In this document: piece after piece, positions 1 to 7,499 of the stretch | Position numbering within the stretch: the first letter of the stretch is position 1 | Layout: each line of letters starts with the position of its first letter | NCBI GenBank assembly: GCA_013042475.1 | Contig: JABDQA010000038.1 | Location: 1-37,786 of the forward strand | Direction of reading: 5' to 3' | From: Desulfofustis sp. | Lineage (GTDB): Bacteria; Desulfobacterota; Desulfobulbia; Desulfobulbales; Desulfocapsaceae | DNA length: 37,786 bases | Notes under the pieces: model-generated | Databases searched by the model: none | What the model saw: the letters and a program-made list of their open reading frames with translations, nothing else | What the model was told of the DNA's origin: nothing | Program-made: the position numbers and the translations under genes

Positions 1-414
1 ACAGTCAGGTTCGGGGGTAAAGGCGATGGTGACAGAACCAGAAGGCCCGATATTTCGTCACTCCTGTTGGACGAGGCTCGCAGTCAGCTCGACCAATATT
101 TTAAGGGGAGCCGCATCCGCTTCGACCTGCCCCTGCTGCCGGCCGGGACCGATTTCCAGAAGCGTGTCTGGCGGGCTCTCTCAGAGATTGGCTATGGCCA
201 GGTTCTCAGCTACGGTGAACTTGCGGTCAGGCTCGGTAATGTGCATCTGGCCCGGGCGGTCGGTCAGGCCGCCAACAGGAATCCGTTGCCCATCTTTATT
301 CCATGTCATCGGCTGGTCGGCACCGGCGGCTGGATTGGTGGATTTGCTCCGGGAGAAGAGCTCAAGAGAGTGCTACTGGCGCACGAAGGTGCGAGGGGCG
401 CAAAATCACCTTGA
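1..414 (+). CDS. ogt: Methylated-DNA-[protein]-cysteine S-methyltransferase (Ogt/MGMT), 5' partial
   Basis: The reading frame is open from the first base, so the true start lies outside the window. The protein transfers alkyl groups from O6-alkylguanine in DNA to its own cysteine, a suicide repair reaction in the cytoplasm. The visible part carries the family's helix-turn-helix region (FQKRVWRALSEIGYGQVLSY) and the active-site motif PCHR (bases 301-312, Cys codon at 304-306), followed by a G-x-x-G-G stretch. The active-site Cys is present, so this is not an alkyltransferase-like protein lacking catalysis. It ends about 37 residues after PCHR, which is normal. It converges on the aldo/keto reductase gene, 72 bp away. 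A TTG at 67 could be read as a start, but it would cut into the domain. Confidence 0.93.
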   Translation, partial: TVRFGGKGDGDRTRRPDISSLLLDEARSQLDQYFKGSRIRFDLPLLPAGTDFQKRVWRALSEIGYGQVLSYGELAVRLGNVHLARAVGQAANRNPLPIFIPCHRLVGTGGWIGGFAPGEELKRVLLAHEGARGAKSP

Positions 415-441
415 GTTGTTATGGCACGGTATTTATCGATG

Positions 442-455
442 AGCTGAATTCAGCT
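442..455. repeat. 14-bp perfect palindrome between convergent genes
   Basis: AGCTGAATTCAGCT is fully self-complementary and lies between the ends of ogt and the aldo/keto reductase gene. There is no T-tract beside it, so a role as terminator is only weakly supported. It may be chance or part of a bidirectional transcription end. Confidence 0.3.
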
Positions 456-486
456 TCCACTATTTAGGGGGTCTGGGCGGATCACC

Positions 487-1593
487 TTAGGCGAGGTGGT
501 GATGCATCCGCTGCGCCGCACCTTTGATATCGATGTTCTGACTGCAGGAGACGGTACAAATTTTACAGTCAGCACATAGCCTTATATTGGCAAACACATC
601 TCTGCCGCTGGCCATTGCAAGGCGCTTGTCCCGGTAGCCTTCGAGATACATCATGGTTCTGGCCACATCCAGTCCACCGACTCCAAAACGGCATTGATCT
701 ATACAGCTAGAGCAGAACGAGCAAGACCGTCCGGCTAATTCTCTCTGGTAGTGTTCAAGTCTGAAGACGTCGGCAAGATCTGCGTTTCTGATCGTCGCCT
801 CGATATTTTCAGCGATCATTTTCTTGCTGAGCATGCCGGGCACGGCCACATGAATGCCGGGCTTATGTAAGACATAGCGAAGCGCCGCCTGATGCGGGGT
901 TAATTCTGGAATATCTTTGTCTGAGTAACCGCCATTCTGCGTTTTCATGGCGATAATTCCGACGCCAGCTTCGGCAGCTTGCCTGATGGTGTCGTAGAGT
1001 CTATCCGGTGAGCGAAAATTGACCGCAACCAGAACGGCATCGTAGAAGCCATCTTCCATTACCGCCTTGAGCACCTCGACCTGATTGCTGTGGGTGGTGA
1101 CTGCGGTGAATCTAAATTTGCCCTCCTGTTGCATCTTCTTCATGGCGATCTGGACATCCTTGCGGACGACCTCATCCCTGGATCGAATGTTGTGGAGCTG
1201 CACCAGATCGATGCTTGGCACCCCGAGTGACTTAAGGCTTCGATCAACCGATTTCCTCATCCTCGATTCACTGGAGATGTGTACCTTGGTCGCAATAACC
1301 ACACGGTCTCTGATGCCGGTCACCGCCTTGCCCACCACTTTTTCGTTCCGGCCGCCCATGTAACAGTCAGCGGTGTCGATGTAGTTGATGCCCCGCTCCA
1401 GTCCGTGCCGAATAATGGCAGGATCGGAAACCTGCATGGCGCCATACCCGAGCACCGCTACTTCCAAACCGGTTCGGCCTAGCACTCTCTTAGGCAGCTT
1501 ATCAGGCTGATCTGCGGAAGAGCGTGCAGGTACAATCGAATAGAGCAGAGAGGCAATGGTTCCTTTCAGTAGATCGCGCCTTTTGAAGTGCAT
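487..1593 (-). CDS. Tat-exported aldo/keto reductase with two C-terminal [4Fe-4S] motifs
   Basis: Predicted NAD(P)H-dependent oxidoreductase, 368 aa. Residues 5-25 form a twin-arginine signal (RRDLLKG then a hydrophobic stretch), so the enzyme is probably exported folded through Tat. The TIM-barrel core follows, with the aldo/keto reductase tetrad Asp73, Tyr78, Lys103 and His134. The C-terminus has two ferredoxin-like cysteine sets, each CxxCxxCxxxC (Cys291/294/297/301 and Cys340/343/346/350), expected to hold two [4Fe-4S] clusters. The start is supported by AGGAG six bases before ATG. Its substrate cannot be told from sequence. The Fe-S pair suggests electron exchange with another redox protein. 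It is monocistronic as far as can be seen; a copy of a dispersed repeat lies just upstream. Confidence 0.88.
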   Translation of the reverse strand: MHFKRRDLLKGTIASLLYSIVPARSSADQPDKLPKRVLGRTGLEVAVLGYGAMQVSDPAIIRHGLERGINYIDTADCYMGGRNEKVVGKAVTGIRDRVVIATKVHISSESRMRKSVDRSLKSLGVPSIDLVQLHNIRSRDEVVRKDVQIAMKKMQQEGKFRFTAVTTHSNQVEVLKAVMEDGFYDAVLVAVNFRSPDRLYDTIRQAAEAGVGIIAMKTQNGGYSDKDIPELTPHQAALRYVLHKPGIHVAVPGMLSKKMIAENIEATIRNADLADVFRLEHYQRELAGRSCSFCSSCIDQCRFGVGGLDVARTMMYLEGYRDKRLAMASGRDVFANIRLCADCKICTVSCSQNIDIKGAAQRMHHHLA

Positions 1594-1625
1594 GGGGACT
1601 CCTGTTATCCTGTTGATTTCATTCT

Positions 1626-1746
1626 GAAACTGTCTTTTCGCCCGATCTCTTCGTTATGCTCAAAATTTAAACCTCGGGACGTACCTAAATGGCTGCGGCA
1701 AAATTTTTCGCATGGTTCCCTGTCGAACGAAAATCCGAATTTTCGG
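1626..1746. repeat. Dispersed intergenic repeat, copy A
   Basis: First of three related intergenic segments in the window (others at 29719-29846 and 33437-33545). Shared landmarks, in order, are a TGTCTTTT block, ATCTCTTCGTT, an A/T-rich left stem arm, CCTCG, a GC-GG block and a right stem arm. Here AAAATTT (1662-1668) faces AAATTTT (1701-1707), with CC (1672-1673) facing GG (1697-1698). A second hairpin lies at the 3' end: CGAAAAT (1728-1734) pairs with ATTTTCG (1739-1745) across a four-base loop. It sits upstream of the aldo/keto reductase start and after the end of the DUF6599-like gene. No coding potential is seen. Confidence 0.6.
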
Positions 1747-1782
1747 ATAAAACTTGTTAACATCGACTACTGCGTAAATACT

Positions 1783-2601
1783 TTACTGCTCAACTATTTG
1801 CTCGATCGTCTGCTTCATGTAGTCGGTCGGTTCGCCTGTATCTGCTTTGTTCCAGATCACGCCATTTTTATAGAGTGTCAGGTTGGCAAGGCCTTTCTGT
1901 GTCAATGCATTTGACTGATGCGTCGCACTTTCTTCGGAATCAAGAATGATTGCCGCGTAAGATTCACCATCTGCGTCGACCCAGGAATAGCCTGGACCTG
2001 TTTCCAGGTCATAATCGATATGCTCGGGATGATAATTGACCTCGCACGGTTTACCGGCGCTTTGCTGCAAAATGGCAAGAGCCGGGGGCAGGCGAGAGGG
2101 TTCGGGAACCTGGCCGGTTAAATGGATGAGAAAATCTTCCACCAGGGTTCGGTCATCGGTGCTGTCACCGGTATCGAGATTGATCCTGAGGAAGTACCGG
2201 TCATAAAACCCATACTGCGTGTAATCATCTACGAGCACGGTCGCACCGCTAATCTGCAGCTCTTCACCGTCGCAGCCAGCATAAAGACGGTAAAGGCCAT
2301 AGGCATTTATGGGCTCTCCCAGATCGAGAATATCCACTGAGACATAATCTCCCGCCTCGTTTTCGTAGGCGGAGAAACCAAGCCCGCGGGTCCCGTAGCG
2401 GATCAGCAGCTCCGCTTCTCCATTTACGTGTTCATACATGTTGTCCGGGGACCAGGTCCGCATCTCCTCTGTCCTTGTCAGGACAGGATCAGACCCGAGG
2501 GACTCCGGCACCAGATCAGGGGTGAATGAATAAGCGGTGAAAGGCACTGCCAGGAGTGCAAGGAGAAAGGATGCTGCAAGAAAATACATAAAAATCCACA
2601 T
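1783..2601 (-). CDS. Exported DUF6599-like protein
   Basis: A 272-aa protein with an N-terminal hydrophobic segment (about residues 3-25) ending in AYS, read as a signal peptide or membrane anchor. The mature part has the pattern W-x-P-x-N-x-Y-x-H-V-N-G-x-A-E (about residues 50-64), followed by strand-rich sequence with 'GLYRLYAG'. This resembles the DUF6599 family, whose function is unknown. No catalytic motif is recognised. It is on the minus strand upstream of the aldo/keto reductase, separated from it by 189 bp that contain repeat copy A, so co-transcription is uncertain. The family match is from memory of the motif; a profile search would settle it. Confidence 0.72.
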   Translation of the reverse strand: MWIFMYFLAASFLLALLAVPFTAYSFTPDLVPESLGSDPVLTRTEEMRTWSPDNMYEHVNGEAELLIRYGTRGLGFSAYENEAGDYVSVDILDLGEPINAYGLYRLYAGCDGEELQISGATVLVDDYTQYGFYDRYFLRINLDTGDSTDDRTLVEDFLIHLTGQVPEPSRLPPALAILQQSAGKPCEVNYHPEHIDYDLETGPGYSWVDADGESYAAIILDSEESATHQSNALTQKGLANLTLYKNGVIWNKADTGEPTDYMKQTIEQIVEQ

Positions 2602-2843
2602 TACTGAATCAACGGTTTACTGCCACACTGAAGTATAACGGGTGGGGAGATTTGACGCTAAGACTTTTTGCGGCTGTACTTAAGTACAATATTCAATCGC
2701 TTATAAAATAGGAACGAACCTATCCCCATTCCGACTCCGTATTCTCCGTGATGTGTATGAGAAAATTTAAGATCGGGGAAATATCATCTATCAGCAACTT
2801 TTAGATGGATGCATTCAATTAATGAGGAAGAGGATGCATTCAA
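2602..2843. other. Intergenic region, 242 bp
   Basis: AT-rich spacer between two minus-strand genes. It contains a 14-bp palindrome (2675-2688) and one and a half copies of a 25-bp tandem duplication that runs into the end of the next gene. I see no convincing gene, and no promoter with two good hexamers. Confidence 0.6.
2675..2688. promoter_or_regulatory. 14-bp palindrome, possible operator
   Basis: TGTACTTAAGTACA is a perfect inverted repeat about 75 bp upstream of the start of the DUF6599-like gene. Its size and symmetry suit a dimeric regulator site, but no regulator gene is adjacent and no second copy was noticed. Confidence 0.3.
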
Positions 2844-2856
2844 TTAATGAGGAAGA
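2807..2856. repeat. 25-bp perfect tandem duplication over a stop codon
   Basis: Bases 2807-2831 and 2832-2856 are identical. The unit begins GGATGCATTC and ends GAGGAAGA. The right copy encodes the last residues (ILPH) and stop codon of the DUF4329 gene; the left copy lies just past the stop. It looks like a recent slippage or duplication event that left the protein intact. Confidence 0.9.
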
Positions 2857-4250
2857 ATTTCATTGCTGCCGGTTTCATTTAAAAAGGTGTAGATTACGCG
2901 AGAATCTAAATCAAAATATTTCATTCTCCCCAAGGGAGTGCCAAGGTACCCGTCCATTTTTAGATTGATTGCAGCCCTGATGTCCGCTGCAGAGAATTGC
3001 TCGTTGGCGTATCGAGGTTTATAAGCCCCATGGGTGTGCCAGATGGCGGTTGGTCTGGTTCCGATTGGAATATTAGCGTAAGGGGTAATTAGGACAGAAT
3101 CATGGTTGCCTATGGACACAAATCTGTTTGGGGAAAATGTCTTATCTCTATTTCTGTAAACAGAGCTTCCATATTCTCGATTCTGGAGCACTGAAATTGG
3201 GTTGAAATTGGAGAGCACAAAATAAGCTGCTCTGTGTTGGCTCTTGAATCTTGGTGTTCGATCGAGGTCGGCACTGCCAGAACTTAATGCAACCCCGGAA
3301 CCAACTGCCCCTATCCCTGCATTCCGAAGCTTGTGGAACGAGTTGGTCGAAGAAAAGCGATTCGACCCTAATCCCTTGGCGGATCCGGAACGATTGAGGC
3401 GTTTAGAGTCCCCGCCAAGTGGAATCGAGAACATCAATGCGACCCTGGTTTCCTCACCAGCTTCATGCAGATCGTTGTTACCTCGCCCAAAGCTCAGTCT
3501 CATTCTGCTGAGATTGTCAGTAGCCAAGAAATCTATTGTTGCCTCACGCCAAGTGGCGCCATAGCGGGAAATCAGCTCTTGATATGAAAAATCATAACGT
3601 TCCAGATCAAAACCATAGACAAGGCTATAGCCTACCGTTTCGTCACTGCGGTTTACGCTGCTAAAAGTTGTATAGAATTTCTTGAAAGAGAAGCCCGAAA
3701 AGTATACCGATCGGTCTTCCAATCCTGCAGATCTGATGAAATTTGAACCACCATGAATCATTAGCTCGTCGGTTAGCGATAAGCCCAGCATAGCGCCTGT
3801 GTATTGGTAATCATATGAAACTGCGCCGTGAAAAAAGTTAGGTGCTACACCATTTAATTCTTGTCTCGCAGAAATAATCCCATCACTGTTTCCGTAGAGC
3901 GACGCGAACTTAAACCGATCAAAAGAGAAACCCGCGATTCCGTGTATGTCGTCGTTTTTATTTGTCAGTGACAGATAATAGGAGGTAGCATTTCCTGCAT
4001 GGATATAATCCAGATTGAAAGCCGGAATGTGTATCTCTTCGTCATCTGAACTCAACGGGTATGGGGATTCGAGCCTGGCAATTGATAGTCGGCTCGTATC
4101 GTCAGTAATTAGAAACTGAGATTTTATATTTGAGCCAAGTCCCATAACTGATTGTGGCCCTGTGCCCAGCTGTGCGCATAAGATTTGAGGAGCGAATATA
4201 GAAGCCAACAGCAATCCAAACAACCCTTTAAAAGTTCTCAAGATCTTCAT
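2844..4250 (-). CDS. Exported beta-rich protein with C-terminal DUF4329 (JAMM-like) domain
   Basis: A 468-aa protein. Residues 1-26 form a signal peptide (KILRTFKG, hydrophobic core, LCA-Q). Residues about 45-280 alternate polar and aromatic/hydrophobic residues in short strands with G/N/D turns, like an outer-membrane barrel or beta-sandwich. A Ser/Gly/Arg-rich linker follows. Residues about 345-455 match DUF4329: NREYGSSVYRN, then HTHG, then FSAADI. The residues Glu359, His405, His407, Ser420 and Asp423 have the order of a JAMM/MPN metal site (E...HxH...SxxD). The base composition is visibly AT-richer than the neighbouring genes, suggesting transfer. The start is supported by the signal peptide; an AAGGA lies rather far upstream. 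The barrel reading is inference; the DUF4329 match is fairly secure. Confidence 0.75.
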   Translation of the reverse strand: MKILRTFKGLFGLLLASIFAPQILCAQLGTGPQSVMGLGSNIKSQFLITDDTSRLSIARLESPYPLSSDDEEIHIPAFNLDYIHAGNATSYYLSLTNKNDDIHGIAGFSFDRFKFASLYGNSDGIISARQELNGVAPNFFHGAVSYDYQYTGAMLGLSLTDELMIHGGSNFIRSAGLEDRSVYFSGFSFKKFYTTFSSVNRSDETVGYSLVYGFDLERYDFSYQELISRYGATWREATIDFLATDNLSRMRLSFGRGNNDLHEAGEETRVALMFSIPLGGDSKRLNRSGSAKGLGSNRFSSTNSFHKLRNAGIGAVGSGVALSSGSADLDRTPRFKSQHRAAYFVLSNFNPISVLQNREYGSSVYRNRDKTFSPNRFVSIGNHDSVLITPYANIPIGTRPTAIWHTHGAYKPRYANEQFSAADIRAAINLKMDGYLGTPLGRMKYFDLDSRVIYTFLNETGSNEILPH

Positions 4251-4446
4251 CGTTTATTCAAGTTCCTTTGGATGCCCCTTTTTTTATCTTTCTTAGGGGA
4301 TTTGTCTCCATTTCACTCCATTCTCTCTGAGCAATTATCCAGACCATATAACTGGAACCAAAAGGAGACATTAACCACTTATGATTATATTTCAGCTCTA
4401 CCGAGGCAGCACCTCATCGGTGATTTAAGTTTAGCTGAGGGAAGAG

Positions 4447-4845
4447 GTGAGTACGTTACCCAAACCCCGGCAGCCATCTGATCTCGTTTTGCAGGGGGGT
4501 GTCATAGATTTAAACAAGTCTTTACACCGCTTTTTTATGAGGGCTTTCAAACTACCATTTGCCGGAATGAGCCAAGTTACTAAGCGAAATCCAATACCCT
4601 CCAGCTTTGATTCCACTTCGATGCTCCGTGTCTGGGCTTGGCTGTTCGCATTTTCGGGGTTCATTGTCTACTTCTTCTAAGGCATCTCACCCCACCTCTT
4701 TCTGGCGGCTCTGGGTTCGTTGTTCGCGACCGCAGCAATCAGAAAGAGATACGAATATGGGCGAAAACGTTGCTGGAGGAATTACGACTGGGAGAGAACG
4801 CCAGAAAATAGTAAAAATGTCCTGAAACGATACTGTTGCGGATAG
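4447..4845 (+). pseudogene. Possible small membrane protein gene with an in-frame stop
   Basis: A GTG at 4447, preceded by GAGGGAAGAG, opens a 77-codon frame that ends in a hydrophobic stretch (AWLFAFSGFIVYFF) at TAA 4678-4680. The same frame then continues without a stop to TAG at 4843-4845. The continuation reads like real protein: GISPHLFLAALGSLFATAA, then a strongly basic tail. The two halves together look like a two-helix membrane protein of about 130 residues broken by one nonsense codon. The family is not recognised. A real 77-aa tail-anchored protein, or no gene at all, remain possible. Confidence 0.3.
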
Positions 4846-4896
4846 TGAGGGAGAAATCTGTCAAAGAACTTGACCGTGTAAAGCCTATCTTAACCC

Positions 4897-4904
4897 AGGA
4901 GGGA
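4897..4904 (+). promoter_or_regulatory. Strong ribosome binding site of the MetE-like gene
   Basis: AGGAGGGA lies four bases before the ATG at 4909 and is a near-perfect anti-SD match. It fixes this start and suggests efficient translation. Confidence 0.7.
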
Positions 4905-4908
4905 GTCT

Positions 4909-5940
4909 ATGGATCCCAAACCGTTACAAACCACGATCACCGGCAGCCTGCCTAAACCCGCATGGCTGGCTGAACCTGAGAAGCTGTGGTCGCCCTGGGA
5001 ACTCGAAGGACAGACCTTGACCGAGGGCAAACGGGACGCGGTGAGACTGGTGCTTCGCGACCAGGAACAGGCAGGGATTGACATTGTCAGCGACGGTGAG
5101 CAGACCCGACAACATTTCGTTACGACCTTTATCGAACACCTGGACGGAGTCGATTTTCAGCGTCGAGAGACGATGCGCATACGCGACCGCTACGATGCCG
5201 AAGTTCCGGTCGTAGTCCGACAAGTGGGGCGTCCCAGGCCGGTTTATCTGGAAGATGCCCGCTTTTTGAAAGCCGAAACAAACCATCCGGTAAAATTCAC
5301 CTTACCCGGTCCCATGACCATGGTCGATACGCTCTATGATGACTACTATCGCAGTCGGGAAAAACTGGCCTGGGAGTTCGCTAAAATTCTCAACGCTGAA
5401 GCTCACGAGCTCATGGCCGCCGGTATCGACGTGATTCAATTCGATGAACCGGCGTTCAACGTCTTTTTCGAAGACGTGCGCAATTGGGGAGTAAAAGCGC
5501 TGGAGCGTGCAGTCGAGGGGCTGACCTGTAAAACCGCGGTTCACATCTGCTATGGCTATGGCATCAAGGCCAATACTGATTGGAAAAAGACGCTCGGTTC
5601 GGAGTGGCGCCAGTATGAGGAAACCTTTCCTTTGCTGCGGGAATCGAAGATAGACCAGGTGTCCCTTGAGTGCCACAATTCCCGGGTGCCGATTGAATTG
5701 ATTGGTTTGCTGGAAGGTAAAGACGTATTGGTGGGGGCGATCGATGTCACCACCGATGAGATTGAAACTCCTGAAGAGGTGGCCGTCACGCTGCGACAGG
5801 CGCTTAACTACGTGAGACCAGAGCTCCTGTATCCCTGCACCAATTGTGGAATGGTGCCGCTGGCACGCAACGTTGCACGGGGTAAACTAAAGGCTCTTGC
5901 TGAGGGAACGGCTCTAATAAGAGACGAATTGGGACTCTGA
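4909..5940 (+). CDS. Short cobalamin-independent-type methionine synthase (core-MetE-like)
   Basis: A 343-aa protein matching only the C-terminal catalytic half of MetE. It should transfer a methyl group to homocysteine on a zinc site. Visible zinc ligands follow the MetE pattern: HIC (His and Cys), the Glu of SLECHNSR, and the last Cys of CTNCGM. Other family marks are TTITGSLPKP at the N-terminus, GEQTR, LPGPMT and IQFDEPAF. The N-terminal folate-binding half of full MetE (about 750 aa in all) is absent, as in 'core' MetE enzymes that take the methyl group from a corrinoid protein rather than methyl-tetrahydrofolate polyglutamate. That donor is inferred from family knowledge; no corrinoid protein gene is in the window. 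The gene stands alone, with a very good SD. Confidence 0.85.
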   Translation: MDPKPLQTTITGSLPKPAWLAEPEKLWSPWELEGQTLTEGKRDAVRLVLRDQEQAGIDIVSDGEQTRQHFVTTFIEHLDGVDFQRRETMRIRDRYDAEVPVVVRQVGRPRPVYLEDARFLKAETNHPVKFTLPGPMTMVDTLYDDYYRSREKLAWEFAKILNAEAHELMAAGIDVIQFDEPAFNVFFEDVRNWGVKALERAVEGLTCKTAVHICYGYGIKANTDWKKTLGSEWRQYEETFPLLRESKIDQVSLECHNSRVPIELIGLLEGKDVLVGAIDVTTDEIETPEEVAVTLRQALNYVRPELLYPCTNCGMVPLARNVARGKLKALAEGTALIRDELGL

Positions 5941-6168
5941 CGAGGATAGTCCAGCATTTCTGCCCGGCAGGCGCCCGTGTACAGCCTGGATAACCACCTT
6001 AAAACAAATTTATGCCAGCGTTGTTTCATCGGTTTTCGTATCTCGTAGCGCAATGTGCTGTCTGCCACCTGTTCAGTCCTCGTCCGCTTTTGGGGTGAGA
6101 CATACCTTGATACCATTACCTATAAGCTGTCTACTGCTCGCCATGCTCGACTATAAGATCGGATAACA

Positions 6169-7266
6169 ATGGACAATGGTAGCACGTATAACGGACGAGC
6201 CATCTATCTGGCAGCCATAGGCCTCATAATCTTGTTGCCCCTGGGCGGTGTGTTGCTGGCGGGAAAGGAAATTGCAAAATATCTGCAATTTCCTCCGCTG
6301 ACCCGGTATGTTGAACATGCCGGCTTTTCCTGGCTTGCTTTCGGTGCCATCGCCCTATTTGTTTTTGCCGCCGTGTCCCCATTAATTGGCAGAGCAGTTC
6401 GCGGCCAAACAATAGTCGGCCAGAGGCCAGCCCGCTCTTTTCCTCTCTGGGGCTGGGGATCGATCTTTCTGTGCGCGGTCGCCTGGGTTCTAGCGTGGTC
6501 CAGGTTTGAATGGTTTGTCGACTACCAGATATTTACCTTCAGTCCCCTGTGGTTCGGCTACATCGGTGTTGTCAATGCGCTTACCTATATGCGTTCGGGC
6601 AGATGCATGGTGCTGCACCGACCCAAATACCTGACCAGTCTGTTTATGGTGAGCGCCATCTTCTGGTGGTTTTTTGAATACCTCAACAGATTCGTTCAGA
6701 ACTGGTACTACATAAATATCGAAGGCCTTTCTTCCGCTCAGTATGTACTATTTGCAACCCTGCCTTTCTCGACGGTGCTTCCAGCCGTGCTGGGGACCTA
6801 TGAATTGCTCCGAACGTTTCCGCGCTTGAGTGGAGGATTGGCCACCTACAAAAAGCTTGATTTTGTTAATTCCAGACCGATGGCACTCACCTTGCTCGTA
6901 GTGGCATCGATCGGCTTGCTTTGCATAGGAATTTACCCTGATTATTTATTCCCGCTACTATGGCTTTCGCCGCTGTTGATCTTGACCAGTGTACAGCTCA
7001 TCACCGGCAATCAAACCATCTTTGCCCCGCTAAGCCAGGGCAACTGGAGCCGCATTTTTCTGCTGGCCCTCTCAGCTCTTATCTGCGGACTGTTCTGGGA
7101 AATGTGGAATTATTTCAGCTACGCAAAATGGCTTTACTCGATTCCGTTTGTGCAGAGATTCCATATATTTGAAATGCCTGTTCTTGGGTATGCGGGGTAC
7201 CTGCCTTTTGGTTTGGAATGCGCTGTGGTGGCCGAATGTTTTGCAAAATCCGATCAAACGGATTAA
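6169..7266 (+). CDS. Polytopic inner-membrane protein of unknown function
   Basis: A 365-aa protein with about nine hydrophobic segments, at roughly residues 12-31, 50-72, 93-110, 122-138, 153-170, 187-207, 233-253, 257-275 and 290-310. Aromatic-rich loops follow (FWEMWNYFSYAKWLYSIPF) and a near-C-terminal motif GYAGYLPFGLECAVV. I do not recognise the family. The conserved-looking WEMWN and GYLPFGLEC stretches would be good anchors for a search. The ATG at 6169 has only a weak GGA before it. It precedes the receiver-LpxC gene in the same direction, but 233 bp with a possible promoter separate them, so a functional link to lipid A synthesis is speculative. Confidence 0.8.
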   Translation: MDNGSTYNGRAIYLAAIGLIILLPLGGVLLAGKEIAKYLQFPPLTRYVEHAGFSWLAFGAIALFVFAAVSPLIGRAVRGQTIVGQRPARSFPLWGWGSIFLCAVAWVLAWSRFEWFVDYQIFTFSPLWFGYIGVVNALTYMRSGRCMVLHRPKYLTSLFMVSAIFWWFFEYLNRFVQNWYYINIEGLSSAQYVLFATLPFSTVLPAVLGTYELLRTFPRLSGGLATYKKLDFVNSRPMALTLLVVASIGLLCIGIYPDYLFPLLWLSPLLILTSVQLITGNQTIFAPLSQGNWSRIFLLALSALICGLFWEMWNYFSYAKWLYSIPFVQRFHIFEMPVLGYAGYLPFGLECAVVAECFAKSDQTD

Positions 7267-7356
7267 AACCCCCTGCGGCGATCAGGGGCTGCATCAATGG
7301 CTGCCTTGATCAGCTCTGAGAGCAGCAGCGCCTGCGGAACTGTTTGGCCATTATTA

Positions 7357-7383
7357 CACACAGTGTGCAAATCCGAGTATAAT
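7357..7383 (+). promoter_or_regulatory. Possible promoter and operator upstream of receiver-lpxC
   Basis: A perfect TATAAT at 7378-7383 lies 117 bp before the lpxC start. No good -35 hexamer is at the right spacing. Instead, an inverted repeat CACAC-A-GTGTG (7357-7367) lies ten bases upstream of the -10, where an activator or repressor could bind. Inferred only from hexamer and symmetry. Confidence 0.35.
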
Positions 7384-7499
7384 GGAATCTAGAAAGCAAG
7401 ATTCGTGCTTACGATACGTTTCTTTACAGCACCCGCTGGTAAAATTACAGAACATAGCTATCATAAGAGTGTTTTTCACCCTAACAGGACCCATTTGAA

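Larger units (their letters stand above)
4251..4908. other. 658-bp region without an intact gene
   Basis: Spacer between the divergent DUF4329 and MetE-like genes. It contains a probable decayed small membrane gene (4447-4845) and a short CCCC...GGGG inverted repeat near 4274-4300. No riboswitch was recognised upstream of the MetE-like gene. Confidence 0.5.

Noticed and set aside
1783-1914. Plus-strand frames opposite the DUF6599-like gene and across repeat copy A (from 1588)
   Set aside because: They have no domain, run through a non-coding repeat and lie antisense to a better gene.
4681-4908. Riboswitch (cobalamin or SAM) upstream of the MetE-like gene
   Set aside because: I looked for B12-box and SAM-I core sequences and stem order and saw none.
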